Positions 1-9,757 of a DNA stretch of 64,000 bases are shown here, in pieces. The position numbers and the translations under genes were made by a program. The notes under the pieces were generated by a model, which did not search any database, was not told the origin of the DNA, and saw only the letters and a program-made list of their open reading frames with translations. Source of the stretch: an uncultured Flavobacteriales bacterium (lineage in GTDB: Bacteria > Bacteroidota > Bacteroidia > Flavobacteriales_D > Parvicellaceae); NCBI GenBank assembly GCA_943787725.1, contig CALSNM010000005.1, positions 62,001-126,000 of the forward strand, in the 5' to 3' direction. The stretch's first letter is position 1, and each line of letters begins with the position of its first letter.

Positions 1-122
1 TCCCCAAGGAACTGGTTGACTACATTGCCTATTTAGAAGCAGAATTAGAAACACCAATTTCTATTGTTTCTGTTGGACCGGATAGAAGCCAAACAATCCA
101 AAGAGATAAAGTATTGGCTTAA
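1..122 (+). CDS. purA: Adenylosuccinate synthetase, C-terminal end (5' truncated by window)
   Basis: The last 39 codons of a gene that begins outside the window, read in the frame starting at base 3 and ending with TAA at 120-122. The residues include the VSVGPDR.QTI signature that closes adenylosuccinate synthetases (IMP + Asp + GTP to adenylosuccinate, committed step to AMP), preceded by a YIAYLE helix typical of the same region. A clear intrinsic terminator follows at 147-178, so this is the end of its transcript. The catalytic P-loop lies outside the window, so the identification rests on the C-terminal signature only. Confidence 0.85.
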   Translation, partial: PKELVDYIAYLEAELETPISIVSVGPDRSQTIQRDKVLA

Positions 123-146
123 ATTTAGATACAAATTATTAAAAAA

Positions 147-178
147 GGAATCTGAATAATTTCAGGTTCCTTTTTTTT
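147..178 (+). terminator. Intrinsic terminator after purA
   Basis: A 10-bp stem (GGAATCTGAA pairing with TTCAGGTTCC, one G-U pair) with a 4-base loop is followed by eight T residues. It lies 24 bases after the purA stop. Confidence 0.9.
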
Positions 179-218
179 ATTGCATTCTGAAGCTCTTAAC
201 GGAGTACACCAAAAGTTT

Positions 219-226
219 TAACTTTG
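219..226 (+). promoter_or_regulatory. Putative Bacteroidota -7 box upstream of OstA-like gene
   Basis: TAACTTTG matches the TAnnTTTG consensus of the Bacteroidota primary sigma factor. It lies between the purA terminator and the TTG start at 270. No clear TTG -33 element is visible at the usual distance, so only the -7 half is supported. Confidence 0.45.
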
Positions 227-269
227 CACACTAAAGAGAAGGCTCTACGTTTTTCGTCTTTATAATACA

Positions 270-1787
270 TTGAAATATATTCTTCACATAACATTAATTC
301 TGTTTACCATTGGTAATCTTTCAGCCCAAAATGAAAGCAATAAAACACAGGTAATCATTAAACAAGCAGATAGACTATACAGGGATGATAGAGTATCTGA
401 TGCTCAAGTATTGCAAGGAAACGTAATTTTTGAACACGATGGAGCATTAATGTACTGCGATAGTGCACTTATTTTTCAAGAGGAAAACTCCTTAGAAGCT
501 TATGGAAACATCAAAGTTAATCAAGGAGACACTATCTCAATAACAGGAGATTCACTCTTCTATTTAGGTGATGAAAAACTTGCTAAGCTAAGGGGGAACA
601 TATTTTTCAAAGAGAAAGATTTAAAACTGACTACAAACATATTGAATTACGATTTAAATTCTGGAATCGCTACCTATTATTATGGAGGAACAATAGTTAG
701 CACCGAGAATAACAACAAACTTTCTAGCCGCACTGGTTCCTACAATAGTAATACAGCATCCCTTTTTTTTAAAGATAGCGTCCGACTATTAAATCCTGAA
801 TACACAATAGAATCCGATACTCTCACCTATAATACTATTTCAGAAGTATCTTACTTTCACGGACCTACTTTCATTCGTTCTGATGAGAATCTTATTTATT
901 GTGAGCATGGATGGTACGATACGCAAAATGAAATTTCTTCATTTTGGAGCAATACATACATCATTTCTAAAGAGCAAAAACTAGAGGGAGATAGTATTTA
1001 TTACGATCGAAATATTGGAGAGGGAAAAGCTTATGGAAATGTACAAATTACAGATACAAGTAATAACATAATCATAAATGGGGATATAGCTATACATGAT
1101 GAAAAAAACGATTCTTCATTGGTCACAGGTAATGCAATTTTTACGCAAATAGAAAAATTAGACACTTTATACTTACATGCAGATACTTTAACTTTTAAAA
1201 TTGATTCTACCACTAAAAGGCAATCTTTCAGAGGTTTTCATAACGTTGCATTATTTAAAAAAGATCTTCAGGCTAGATGTGATTCAATTGTATACAATGA
1301 ACAAGATTCATTAATGCATTTATTTATCGATCCAATAATCTGGTCTGATGAAAATCAGCTTACAGGTGAGACAATAACAATTAAAACTAGCGGAGGAAAC
1401 ATAAGTAATCTGTTTATTAATTACGATGCGCTAATAGTCTCTGAAGTTGATACAAGCAACTATAACCAAATAAAAGGCAAGACTATAAAGGGCAACTTCA
1501 AAGAGAATCAATTGGATCAAATTTTTGTAAAAGGGAATGGAGAGACAATTTACTTTCTTGGAAATGAAGGAGACCCTGTAACAGATATGAACAGATCAAT
1601 TTGTACCAACATTAAAATAAAATTAGACAGTAGTCAAATTCAAACTATTAAATTTATTACAGACCCATCGTCTAATATGACACCCATTTCAAGCTTATCA
1701 AACGCGGATAAAAAACTGGAAGGCTTTATATGGAAAATAGCGGATAGACCCCTATCTAGAGAAGATTTATTAAATGATAAACTCTGA
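270..1787 (+). CDS. OstA/LptA-like periplasmic protein (LPS transport)
   Basis: A 505-residue protein with an N-terminal signal peptide ending near LSAQ. It contains repeated beta-strand units of the OstA fold (for example QADRLYRDD..SDAQVLQGNV, then YGNIKV, LRGNIFF, AYGNVQI), in which substrate strands are described as 'GNV' steps. OstA/LptA proteins form the periplasmic bridge that carries lipopolysaccharide to the LptD assembly site. Length and multiple OstA repeats fit the larger Bacteroidota form rather than the roughly 185-residue proteobacterial LptA. The start codon is TTG at 270; no ATG at this end gives a complete signal peptide. It is transcribed away from purA with its own -7 box and sits about 5 kb from lptD, consistent with a shared envelope role. 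Homology is convincing at fold level; the exact Lpt role is inferred. Confidence 0.75.
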   Translation: MKYILHITLILFTIGNLSAQNESNKTQVIIKQADRLYRDDRVSDAQVLQGNVIFEHDGALMYCDSALIFQEENSLEAYGNIKVNQGDTISITGDSLFYLGDEKLAKLRGNIFFKEKDLKLTTNILNYDLNSGIATYYYGGTIVSTENNNKLSSRTGSYNSNTASLFFKDSVRLLNPEYTIESDTLTYNTISEVSYFHGPTFIRSDENLIYCEHGWYDTQNEISSFWSNTYIISKEQKLEGDSIYYDRNIGEGKAYGNVQITDTSNNIIINGDIAIHDEKNDSSLVTGNAIFTQIEKLDTLYLHADTLTFKIDSTTKRQSFRGFHNVALFKKDLQARCDSIVYNEQDSLMHLFIDPIIWSDENQLTGETITIKTSGGNISNLFINYDALIVSEVDTSNYNQIKGKTIKGNFKENQLDQIFVKGNGETIYFLGNEGDPVTDMNRSICTNIKIKLDSSQIQTIKFITDPSSNMTPISSLSNADKKLEGFIWKIADRPLSREDLLNDKL

Positions 1788-1822
1788 AACTAGCATTCTT
1801 TAAAAATAGCTAAATCCAAATT

Positions 1823-2304
1823 TTACAAAAATTGGTTTAACCATGTATTTTTTATAGCTACTTTCCAGGAATTTTTAAATTCCTTTTTGGTTGCTACCAA
1901 ACTATTAAAAACAATTGTTTCGCTGGTTATTTTATTATCTGACAAAAGCTGTTCTAATTCAGAAAAATGAAACGATTTTAATTATTTTCTTCTTGATAAA
2001 ACACTAACATTCTGTCAGTTAAATTACCTGTAACCAAATCCTCTAGCTCTTTAATCAATCTCATTTGAGAATCCTGTGCTTTACCACACATAGCATCTTC
2101 ATCACTAAATGCAGAAATAACGATAAAACGATTAGCATAAACATCTATAGAGCCATTAACTGGCAGGTTATGGCTCTCCCATTGCCCAAGAAAAAAATCC
2201 CCGATCTCTTTTATTTGAGCTAAATCACTATCAGTCAATTCTAAATTTGATTGATACACCCAAACTTTGGCATTATCTGGTTGAGATGATAATTCGACTT
2301 TCAT
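1823..2304 (-). CDS. Small conserved Bacteroidota protein often labelled 'ABC transporter ATPase' (frameshifted here)
   Basis: Starts at ATG 2304, one base after the stop of the upstream Fe-S gene; an in-frame upstream extension is not needed. The first frame (MKVELSS...WVYQSN...) ends at 1978, but the family's C-terminal part (LEQLLSDNK, then ETIVFNSLVATKKEF, and an aromatic-rich tail) continues in another frame to a TAA at 1823. Restoring one base near 1980 gives 160 residues, the usual family length. No Walker A or B motif exists, so the common 'ATPase' label has no support from the sequence. Function is unknown. Its place as the last gene of the amidase/MCE/Fe-S operon suggests an envelope or redox link, which is inference. 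The break is probably a sequence error, since the downstream frame is intact and conserved. Confidence 0.65.
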
Positions 2305-2305
2305 A

Positions 2306-3097
2306 TTATAAGTCCATAGCGTTAGCAATCATTTCCGCAACATCGAGTACTTCAACACTCTCTTCCTTATTGAAATGCTTAATTCCATCCGTCATCATTG
2401 TGTTACAAAATGGACAGCCAGTTGCAACAATATTTGACTTTGTTTCCAACGCATCTTCTGTACGCTTTATGTTAACTTCTTTATCTCCTTTCTCTGCCTC
2501 CTTAAACATTTGAGCTCCTCCAGCTCCACAACACAAACCTTTCGCTTTGCAGTTTTTCATTTCAACTAATTCCGCATCTAGTTTTTGCAACACCTCCCTT
2601 GGTGCTTCATAAACATCGTTTGCTCTGCCTAAATAACATGGATCATGAAAAGTAATTTTCTTGCCTTTAAAATCACCACCAGACACAGAAAGCTTCCCTT
2701 CCTTTATTAATCCATTTATAAGCTGAGTATGATGAATCACTTCATATTTACCTCCTAACTCTGGATACTCGTTCTTGATTGTATTGAAACAGTGCGGGCA
2801 AGCAGTTACAATTTTTTTGATCTCATAACCATTTAATACCTGAATATTTTGCATTGCAGACATCATAAAAGCAAACTCATTTCCTGCTCTCTTCGCTGGA
2901 TCCCCAGTACAAGATTCTTCCGTTCCTAAAACAGCAAATTTTATTTTACAGCCGTGCAATATCTTTATAACAGCTTTGGTAATTTTTTTTGCCCGATCAT
3001 CAAAACTCCCCGCGCATCCAACCCAAAACAAAATGTCAGGAACCTCTCCCGTTGCCATCATTTCTGCTACTGTAGGTACTTTAATCTTTTCACTCAT
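2306..3097 (-). CDS. (Fe-S)-binding protein with two CCG domains (HdrB/GlpC/LutA-like)
   Basis: 263 residues with two cysteine-rich CCG modules. The first includes WVGCAGSFDDRA near residue 26 and CPHCFNTIKNEYP near 100; the second includes HDPCYLGR near 150, LCCGAGGAQMF near 190 and CPFCNTMM near 228. CCG domains bind unusual 4Fe-4S clusters in heterodisulfide reductase HdrB, glycerol-3-phosphate dehydrogenase GlpC and LutA. There is no signal peptide, so it acts in the cytoplasm. It starts 11 bases downstream of the membrane Fe-S gene, and the pair probably forms a membrane-anchored electron transfer unit passing electrons to or from quinone. The substrate is unknown. Labels such as 'CoB-CoM heterodisulfide reductase' used for relatives are not meaningful here, as methanogen cofactors are absent in this phylum. 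Confidence 0.8.
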   Translation of the reverse strand: MSEKIKVPTVAEMMATGEVPDILFWVGCAGSFDDRAKKITKAVIKILHGCKIKFAVLGTEESCTGDPAKRAGNEFAFMMSAMQNIQVLNGYEIKKIVTACPHCFNTIKNEYPELGGKYEVIHHTQLINGLIKEGKLSVSGGDFKGKKITFHDPCYLGRANDVYEAPREVLQKLDAELVEMKNCKAKGLCCGAGGAQMFKEAEKGDKEVNIKRTEDALETKSNIVATGCPFCNTMMTDGIKHFNKEESVEVLDVAEMIANAMDL

Positions 3098-3108
3098 TTT
3101 ATTCGATT

Positions 3109-4443
3109 TTAATCTTCATCGGCCCACTTCAACCTATCCATCGGAGAAAATTGCCATGGAGCCCCATTATTCTCAATATTTGTAAGCATCGTTGCCAATT
3201 CGGAAGGAACTTTTGATTCTTCCATAACCAAATATCTTCTTAAATCAATAATAATACTTAATGGGTCTATATTAACGGGACAAGCTTGCACACAAGCGTT
3301 ACAAGAAGTACATGCCCATAGTTCTTCCTCAGTTATATAATCACCCAATAATGACTTACCATCAATATGCTCTTTACCATGCTTACGTATGTTTTTACCA
3401 ACCTCTTCTAATCGATCTCTAGTATCCATTATTATTTTACGCGGAGAAAGCTTCTTGCCTGTTTGGCTTGCAGGGCACATAGACGAACATCTTCCACATT
3501 CCGTGCAAGTGTAGGCATCCATCAAACTCTTCCATGTAAGATCAGTAACATCCTTTGCACCAAACCTTTCTGGCTCACCGGCGGGCTCCGGAGGAGCTGC
3601 ATACGGATCTGCGTTGGGATCAAACATCATTTCAACCTCTTTCTTAACAGCGTCCATATTTGAAAACTGTCCTTTATTTTTCAAATTCGAGTAATACACG
3701 TTTGGAAACGCTAGTAACACATGGAAATGCTTTGAAATAGGCAAGTAATTCAAAAAGGTAAATACCATAATAATATGACCCCACCACCCTATTCTTTCTA
3801 ATATTTCCAAGCTAGCTACGTCCATTCCACCAAAAACACTAGGGCCAATAATGCTAGAAACAGCAAATCCATAAGTATCTCCAGTTAAACCTAGTGCATG
3901 TGAGTGTCCAACATTCATTAATACTTCATCAGCACCATTCATAGTAAGAATACAGAGCACTAAGACAATCTCCAGATAAAGAATGATGTTACCATCTAAC
4001 TTTGGCCAACCTGTCATTTCACTCATATGAAAACGAGGAATTTTCAATAAATTTCTTCTTGCTAAAAAGACGAAAGTTGCTACCAAAGCAAGTACAGATA
4101 GAATTTCAATAAAACTTATAAGAAATGTATAAAATCCTCCCAATGAACTCGCAAAAACTCGATGAGACCCAGAAACTCCATCAACAAAAATCTCTATTAA
4201 TTCTATTTGCGTAATAACAAAGGCTGCATAAATTGCAAAATGAAGTAATGCAGGAATAGGACGTTGAAACATCTTTTTTTGACCTAAGGCAACTAATATC
4301 ATAGTTTTCCATCGCTCACCTTTTTTGTCTGAACGATTAAGATCTTTTCCTAATAAAATATTCTTTCGAATACGCATTACATTTCGCCCAAACCATGCGG
4401 TTCCAACAACAATTAATACAATAAAAATAATACTTGCTACCAT
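3109..4443 (-). CDS. Membrane (Fe-S)-binding oxidoreductase (NarI-like membrane part plus 2x4Fe-4S)
   Basis: 444 residues. The N-terminal half has about five or six hydrophobic segments (residues 1-20, 65-85, 100-125, 150-170, 215-240) with histidines suited to heme or quinone contact. The C-terminal half carries two ferredoxin-type motifs, CTECGRCSSMCPA near 315 and CTSCNACVQACPV near 380, each C-x2-C-x2-C-x3-C. This HdrC/GlpC-plus-cytochrome layout is shared with quinone-linked Fe-S reductases. It begins 9 bases after the MCE gene and 11 bases before the CCG-domain gene, so the three are co-transcribed. It likely moves electrons between the quinone pool and the CCG partner; the physiological donor or acceptor cannot be read from the sequence. 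Confidence 0.8.
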   Translation of the reverse strand: MVASIIFIVLIVVGTAWFGRNVMRIRKNILLGKDLNRSDKKGERWKTMILVALGQKKMFQRPIPALLHFAIYAAFVITQIELIEIFVDGVSGSHRVFASSLGGFYTFLISFIEILSVLALVATFVFLARRNLLKIPRFHMSEMTGWPKLDGNIILYLEIVLVLCILTMNGADEVLMNVGHSHALGLTGDTYGFAVSSIIGPSVFGGMDVASLEILERIGWWGHIIMVFTFLNYLPISKHFHVLLAFPNVYYSNLKNKGQFSNMDAVKKEVEMMFDPNADPYAAPPEPAGEPERFGAKDVTDLTWKSLMDAYTCTECGRCSSMCPASQTGKKLSPRKIIMDTRDRLEEVGKNIRKHGKEHIDGKSLLGDYITEEELWACTSCNACVQACPVNIDPLSIIIDLRRYLVMEESKVPSELATMLTNIENNGAPWQFSPMDRLKWADED

Positions 4444-4452
4444 GCTAATTTA

Positions 4453-5509
4453 TTAATCCATTCTATCTCGAAGCGTGTCTTTAACCCACTTCTTTACTAT
4501 TTTTTCATCCTTAGAACTCAAAAAACCTTTGTCTTTACCTCCAAATATCGCAAACTGAAGATATCTATTTGGATGTTCTTGAATATTTTCAACCAAACGT
4601 CCGGCCTCCTCAACCATAATATTCATGTTCTCATATAAAACAGAATCCTGCATCAACTTGGTTAAGGTTCCATCGCCATTCTGAATTTCATCCAACAGTA
4701 TGTTCACGCCATTCAAAGCAGTTCTCGCATCATTCACAACACCAATCAATTCCATTCCTTTAATTGAATCCGTTATATCGTTGACATTAGTCAGAATCAG
4801 AAGTTATTTTCTCATTACTTTCTTTAAGATTTCCAGTTATAGAATTTATATTAGTAAGTATCGAACTGATTTTATACCTGCTAGCTGACATAGTTATCAT
4901 TAAAGAATCTAGTTCAGTTGAAATACTTTCAAAATTTTCAATTGTTCTTTGCAGCCCATCGAATGACTCATTTAAATTATCCGTATTATTACTAAAAATA
5001 GATTGAATTACTGTTATCGCAGTGTCTGCAGTTCCTACCAATTGATTCATTTTAATCATTAAGGGTTGAATTCTTTTATCAATTTCTCCTTGCAAACTCT
5101 CCTGCACACCAACAGACAGGGTATCTCCTACTTCATGAAAAGTGAGATTCCTGATCGTTATAGTGTAATGTTATAAAACCTGTGCCTAACAAATCAGCTT
5201 CTAATTTTGCTATAGAACCTAATGGAATCCTAACTAAGTGTATCTTTAATTTCAAACCTAACGAGCACTTCCGCTGGATTTATCTGGGTATAAACCAACT
5301 TCGGAAACTGAACCAACATTAACTCCATTCAAAGAGACCTTACTGCTCGTAGTTAGTCCATCTGCCTTAGGGAAAATGGCATAATAAGATTGCGTCTTGT
5401 TCCATAAAATTTCTCCTTTTAGGAAGAAAAACCCTAAAATTAATCCGGAAATTGCAATTGAAGCAACAACACCAACAATAAACTCTTTTCTTATTTTCAT
5501 ATTACCCAT
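4453..5509 (-). CDS. MCE/MlaD family lipid-transport protein (several frameshifts)
   Basis: Encodes a single N-terminal membrane anchor (residues about 8-30, then FFFLKGEILWN), an MCE domain (FPKADGLTTSSKVSLNGVNV, then VGSVSEVGLYP, EVLVRFEIKDTL, IPLGSIAKLEADLLG) and a long helical tail. MCE proteins bind lipids in the periplasm and work with ABC transporters such as Mla. The frame breaks near 5285, 5236, 5143 and 4797; in every case the next frame continues the expected domain, and deleting one base restores it. One repaired junction (4797) makes KITSILTNVNDITDSIKG, echoing ISSILTNINSITGNL about 20 residues earlier, which shows the repair is right. Start may be 5509 or 5500. It lies between the amidase and the Fe-S pair; the permease and ATPase are not in the window. 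Confidence 0.75.
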
Positions 5510-5579
5510 TTTTCATATCCCCCAATTATTTTCAATTAGTGCAGAATATGGCATAATGCAAAGCTACATTTTACTTTTT

Positions 5580-6734
5580 TCAATTGCTTTTTGCAAATCT
5601 AACTCTTTTTCCGTTTTCATAAGCAATTACAAAGGCAGATTCGTAACCAACCTTCCTTACTTCCGTCTGCCGACTTTTTGCCTCTTCAATTGAACTATAA
5701 TTTCCAACAATATATTTGTAGCTTATTACCACTCTCAATTCTATCTACATCTTTCATGCCTTTAAAATTAAATGGTTTCAATTCAAGTTTAATTGTAGAA
5801 GTTGCTACTTGAACTCTAAATACAATACTTTGGTTCCCTTCAGAAAAATCAACTTTGTCATTCTTCTTTGCATTTACAGACTTTCCTTGGTCTTCCAAAT
5901 CCGATTTAAGCGTTCCATCAACCTTATCATTTTGTTCTTTATAGGTCGCAAATGCATCAAATAACTCTTTTGCAATGAAACTCCTTCCGTTTTTGCTCGC
6001 CAAAAACTTTTCCTCCTCTACATTAGACAAAAAACCTAGTTCAACCAGTACTGAAGGCATAGTTGTTTTATATAAAACCAAAAAACCTGCTTGTTTCACC
6101 CCTCTATCAGGCCTTTTAAATCTCCTACGCAATTTTTCTGGAAAAGATGTGCTAATTTTAAACTTTGATCTAAAAAAGCATTTTGACGGAGTGAAAGTGC
6201 TATGTATGCATCAGGATCATTTGGATCGAAACTTTCATATTTTTGTTCATGATCTTCCTCCATTAAGAATTGAGGAGTTTTCCCATTTTGCTACCTCCAA
6301 AGCTGCTTCCGATTTGTGCAATCCTAACACAAATGACTCAAAGCCTTTGGCAGATGTATTTGCCTGCAGCATTTGAATGAATTGAAATAAATAAATCAGC
6401 TCCAGCATCGTTCGCTATTTTAGCTCTTTTACTCAATCCGATAAACACATCCGTTGAACGTGTATAAACTACCTTTACCTTCGGAAAACTTGCGCTTATT
6501 AATTTCCCTAACTGAAGGCTTACATCCAACACCACATCCTTTTCTTGCAATTTGGTTTTAGCTACAGCTCCGGGGTCTTTACCCCCATGTCCAGCATCTA
6601 TAACTACCGTTTTTATTCCTAAACCTGTTTGTGAATATGACAGAAGTTGAAAACAGCAGAGCAATACTGATAAAAAACGTCAAAAAAATACGTTTCTTCG
6701 CACAAGAATTATTTAATAAGTTCGTTTTATACAT
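5580..6734 (-). CDS. N-acetylmuramoyl-L-alanine amidase (AmiC type) with C-terminal SPOR-like domain (frameshifted)
   Basis: Amidase_3 domain: VVIDAGHGGKDPGA (zinc His), then the SIHSNA second histidine and a conserved PSVLVELGFLSN with the catalytic Glu. These enzymes cut the lactyl amide between MurNAc and the stem peptide during cell separation. A signal peptide precedes it (start ATG 6734, ending near SYSQ). After the amidase, VFRVQVATS begins a SPOR-like septal peptidoglycan-binding region whose end (YIVGNYSSIEEAKSR..., ending at 5580) lies in a different frame. Breaks occur near 6668, 6352, 6263, 6135 and 5722; each adjoining frame continues the family sequence, for example GFESFVLGLHKSEAALEVA and FDPNDPDAYIALSL. 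About 384 residues when repaired. First gene of the leftward operon; multiple single-base changes suggest sequence error, not decay. Confidence 0.75.
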
Positions 6735-6780
6735 TATTCTGATTTTGTACGCATCAAAAACAACACAAAACACACATCTT

Positions 6781-6788
6781 CAAATGTA
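6781..6788 (-). promoter_or_regulatory. Putative -7 box for the amidase operon
   Basis: On the minus strand the sequence reads TACATTTG, matching TAnnTTTG, about 47 bases before the amidase ATG at 6734. It lies inside the 68-base divergent spacer shared with lptD. No good -33 TTG is visible. Confidence 0.4.
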
Positions 6789-6802
6789 GCTTCAAACTAC
6801 CT

Positions 6803-9367
6803 ATGATTTTGTATGCTCTGCGGTTAATTATTATCGGTGCATTGTTAACAATCAACCCCACCAATTCCTTGCTCAATCTCAAAACGATTCTACTGTCCAT
6901 CTTGAGAGCGAGCTTGAATCTCCCTTATCCTATCAATGCAAAGGATTCGATAGTAATGGACATGCCTAATCAAAAAGCACGCCTTTATAGTCAAGCTCAC
7001 ATTGATTACGGTGAAATAATACTCGATGCATGTTATATTGAATTTGATTTTGAAACAAAAGAAGTTTTCGCAAGATTGTGCATCGACTCCTATTGGAAAT
7101 AAGGTTGGTACACCAGAACTAACGGACGGTGACACCAAAACCAAAGCAGATAGTCTTACGGTTTAATTTCGAGTCAAAAAGAGGTATCACCTATCAAGTT
7201 AAACTGCAAGAAGGAGAAAGTTATATCCATGGTATTAAAGTCAAAAGACAAGGAAATGGAAATATCCATATTGACACTGCTTTATATACAACTTGTGATT
7301 TAGACCATCCTCATTATTATTTTAAACTGAGAAAGGCAATAATAAAACCAAATGATAAAATTATTTCAGGACCCGTTAATCTGTTTATTGCAGATGTCCC
7401 TACCCCACTTGGTTTGCCATTTGGATATTTTCCAAACAAAACAAAAGGAGCAAACGGAATCGTAATACCAACTTATGGTGAGTCTGCGCTTGGGTTTTAC
7501 TTATTGGGAGGTGGTTATTATCATAAATTCAAAAATGATAAGCTAGCAACTCAAATACTCGGAGACATATACTCTAAAGGTAGCTGGGGAATAAAAAACA
7601 TTACTACCTATAAAAACAAATACAAATACAACGGTAACTTCAACCTGAGCTTTCGAGAGGTTCGACAAGGCGATCCGGAATTTATGGACTTTTCCAAAAC
7701 TTCCGAATTTTTTATTCGCTGGAATCACAGTCAAGACGCAAAAGCTAAACCAGGAAAAACATTCAGTGCATCCATCAATGCAGGCACATCTACTAATTTT
7801 CAGAACGACTTCAATAATGTCAATGCAAACGATTATCTGTCTAATAATTTTAACTCTAATATAACCTGGGGAAGCAAAGTAAATTTACTCAAAGGAAAAA
7901 TTCCATCAAACCTATCCATTAACGCAAGACATAATCAGAACAACAGTACAAACAATATCACCTTCACATTACCAGAAATAACGTACAATATTAATCGGTT
8001 TTATCCTTTTAAATTTATTAACTCCAAAAAAGCAATTGAAAGCGGATTCAAGAAGGAATTAAACAAAATAGGATTGAACTACAATACAACATTAAAAAAC
8101 GAACTTTCATTGAAAGATACTGATGTAAGTTTAAATAATTTAAGCACGTTTCCGGATAGTTTACGTAACGGAATGCGGCATAATGTTAATGCTTCCACTT
8201 CTTTTAAGTTCCTCAATAAAACAGTTACATTTAACCCTTCGTATCAATTGACATCTTTGTTTTATTTGGACCAAATTCAGAAAAACTGGAATCCGCAGCT
8301 AACACAGGAAACAACTGATACAGTTCAAAAATTTTCAGCACCATATTGGCATAGTTTTAATGCTAGCTTAACATCAAAAGTTTATGCTTTTTACCGTTTT
8401 GCAAACTTCCTAACAGGAGTAAAAGAAACTAAATTCAGACACACCATTACTCCAAATTTAAACTACTCCTATCGGCCAGATATAAATTATATGAATACTT
8501 ACCGAATAGATACTATTTCTTCAGTTGAAAAGGTCGAATACTCTCCATATCAAAATGGAATATTTGGCAGGCCTTCTACTGGTTCTTCAAATAGAATTGG
8601 CTTCAACTTAATCAACGCTATCGAAATGAAGCAAAAAAACCTAAATGACACTACAGGTAAAACTCCATTCAATAAATTCAAAATATTAGAAAACATAACG
8701 TTTAGTTCAGCTTATGATTTTAACAGAGATTCTTTAAAAATGGACAATATATCTATTTCTGGAAGAACAACTCTTTACAAAAACCTAAGCTTACGTTTTG
8801 GGGGAAATGTTGATCCTTACGACTATAAAAACGGCATAAAAAGAGATGAATTTCAATATAATATAAACGGAAAAATCGGGTACTATTAAAAATTTAAACC
8901 TAGCAGTAAATCTAAGGTTTAAAAGCAAAAAAGGACATAAGGGAGCTTACACTAGTAAAAAAGGAACAGAAACAGATTTGGACATGATCAATATTAATCC
9001 AGATGCCTATTTAGATTTTAGTGTTCCATGGACAATTGCATTTAATTATAAAATTGACAGAAACAGATTAATCTCTGAAGGCACAGACACAATAGTTCTC
9101 ACGCAAACCTTAAGCATCAACGGTGACTTAAGCCTTTCCAAGAATTGGAAAATAGAATTTGGAACTAATTATGATTTTACGCGAAAACAATTTAGTTATT
9201 CTTCTATCAATTTTACGAGAAACCTACATTGCTGGGAAGCTAGTTTTAATTGGATACCATTTGGATACATGAAAAGTTACAACATTCAAATTAACGTAAA
9301 ATCCTCACTTCTCCAAGACCTAAAACTTCAACGAAGAAGAACTTGGTACGACACTGGAGTGAGATAA
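6803..9367 (+). CDS. lptD: LPS-assembly protein LptD (outer membrane), frameshifted
   Basis: A Bacteroidota-type LptD of about 855 residues. After a signal peptide from ATG 6803 (cleavage near SLAQ once repaired) comes an OstA-like periplasmic domain (AKDSIVMDM..QKARLYSQAHI, then ADYIELD-like DACYIEFDFETKEVFA), a middle part with GYFPNKTKGANGIVIPTYGES, and a long beta-barrel ending at 9367. LptD is the terminal outer-membrane translocon for LPS. Frames change near 6870, 6945, 7080, 7158 and 8882. In each case the next frame carries on the family sequence (for example TPIGNKVGTPELTDGD, and NLNLAVNLRFKSKKG at the last junction). LptD is essential in LPS-producing bacteria, so five real frameshifts are unlikely. 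Divergent from the amidase operon; ridA follows 12 bases later. Confidence 0.8.
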
Positions 9368-9379
9368 ATCAAGAAAATT

Positions 9380-9757
9380 ATGAAAACTATAATAAATTCT
9401 AAAAATGCACCTTCGCCAATTGGACCATACAGCCAAGCTGTGCTGTCTGGTAACACATTATTTGCAAGTGGTCAAATTGCTATTAACCCAAAAACGGGAG
9501 AACTAAATATGGATTCAATCGAAGTTGAAACAGAACAAGTAATGCAAAACATTGAAGCCGTTCTTCAAGAAGCCAACATGACATTTGAAAACATTGTGAA
9601 ATGCTCTATCTTCTTAAGCAATATGGATAGCTTTTCCAGAGTAAACGAGGTGTATGGAAAATACTTCCCCACAAACCCACCAGCAAGAGAAACCGTAGAA
9701 GTTTCTTGTTTACCAAAAAGTGTAAACGTGGAAATTAGTTTTATTTCGGTAATTTAA
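9380..9757 (+). CDS. ridA: RidA family enamine/imine deaminase
   Basis: 125 residues, the standard length for the YjgF/YER057c/UK114 fold. It has the N-terminal APSPIGPYSQAV, LFASGQIAINPKTGE, and the C-terminal NPPARETVEVSCLPKS.VEIS block that carries the substrate-binding arginine and glutamate of active RidA deaminases. RidA hydrolyses reactive 2-aminoacrylate and related imines made by PLP enzymes. It follows lptD by 12 bases and may share its transcript, although the roles are unrelated. Its 3' end overlaps the convergent GT39 gene by 17 bases. Confidence 0.92.
   Translation: MKTIINSKNAPSPIGPYSQAVLSGNTLFASGQIAINPKTGELNMDSIEVETEQVMQNIEAVLQEANMTFENIVKCSIFLSNMDSFSRVNEVYGKYFPTNPPARETVEVSCLPKSVNVEISFISVI

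Noticed and set aside
5975-6376. Open frame on the plus strand in the amidase region
   Set aside because: The minus strand carries the amidase domain across all frames there; this frame has no family features.
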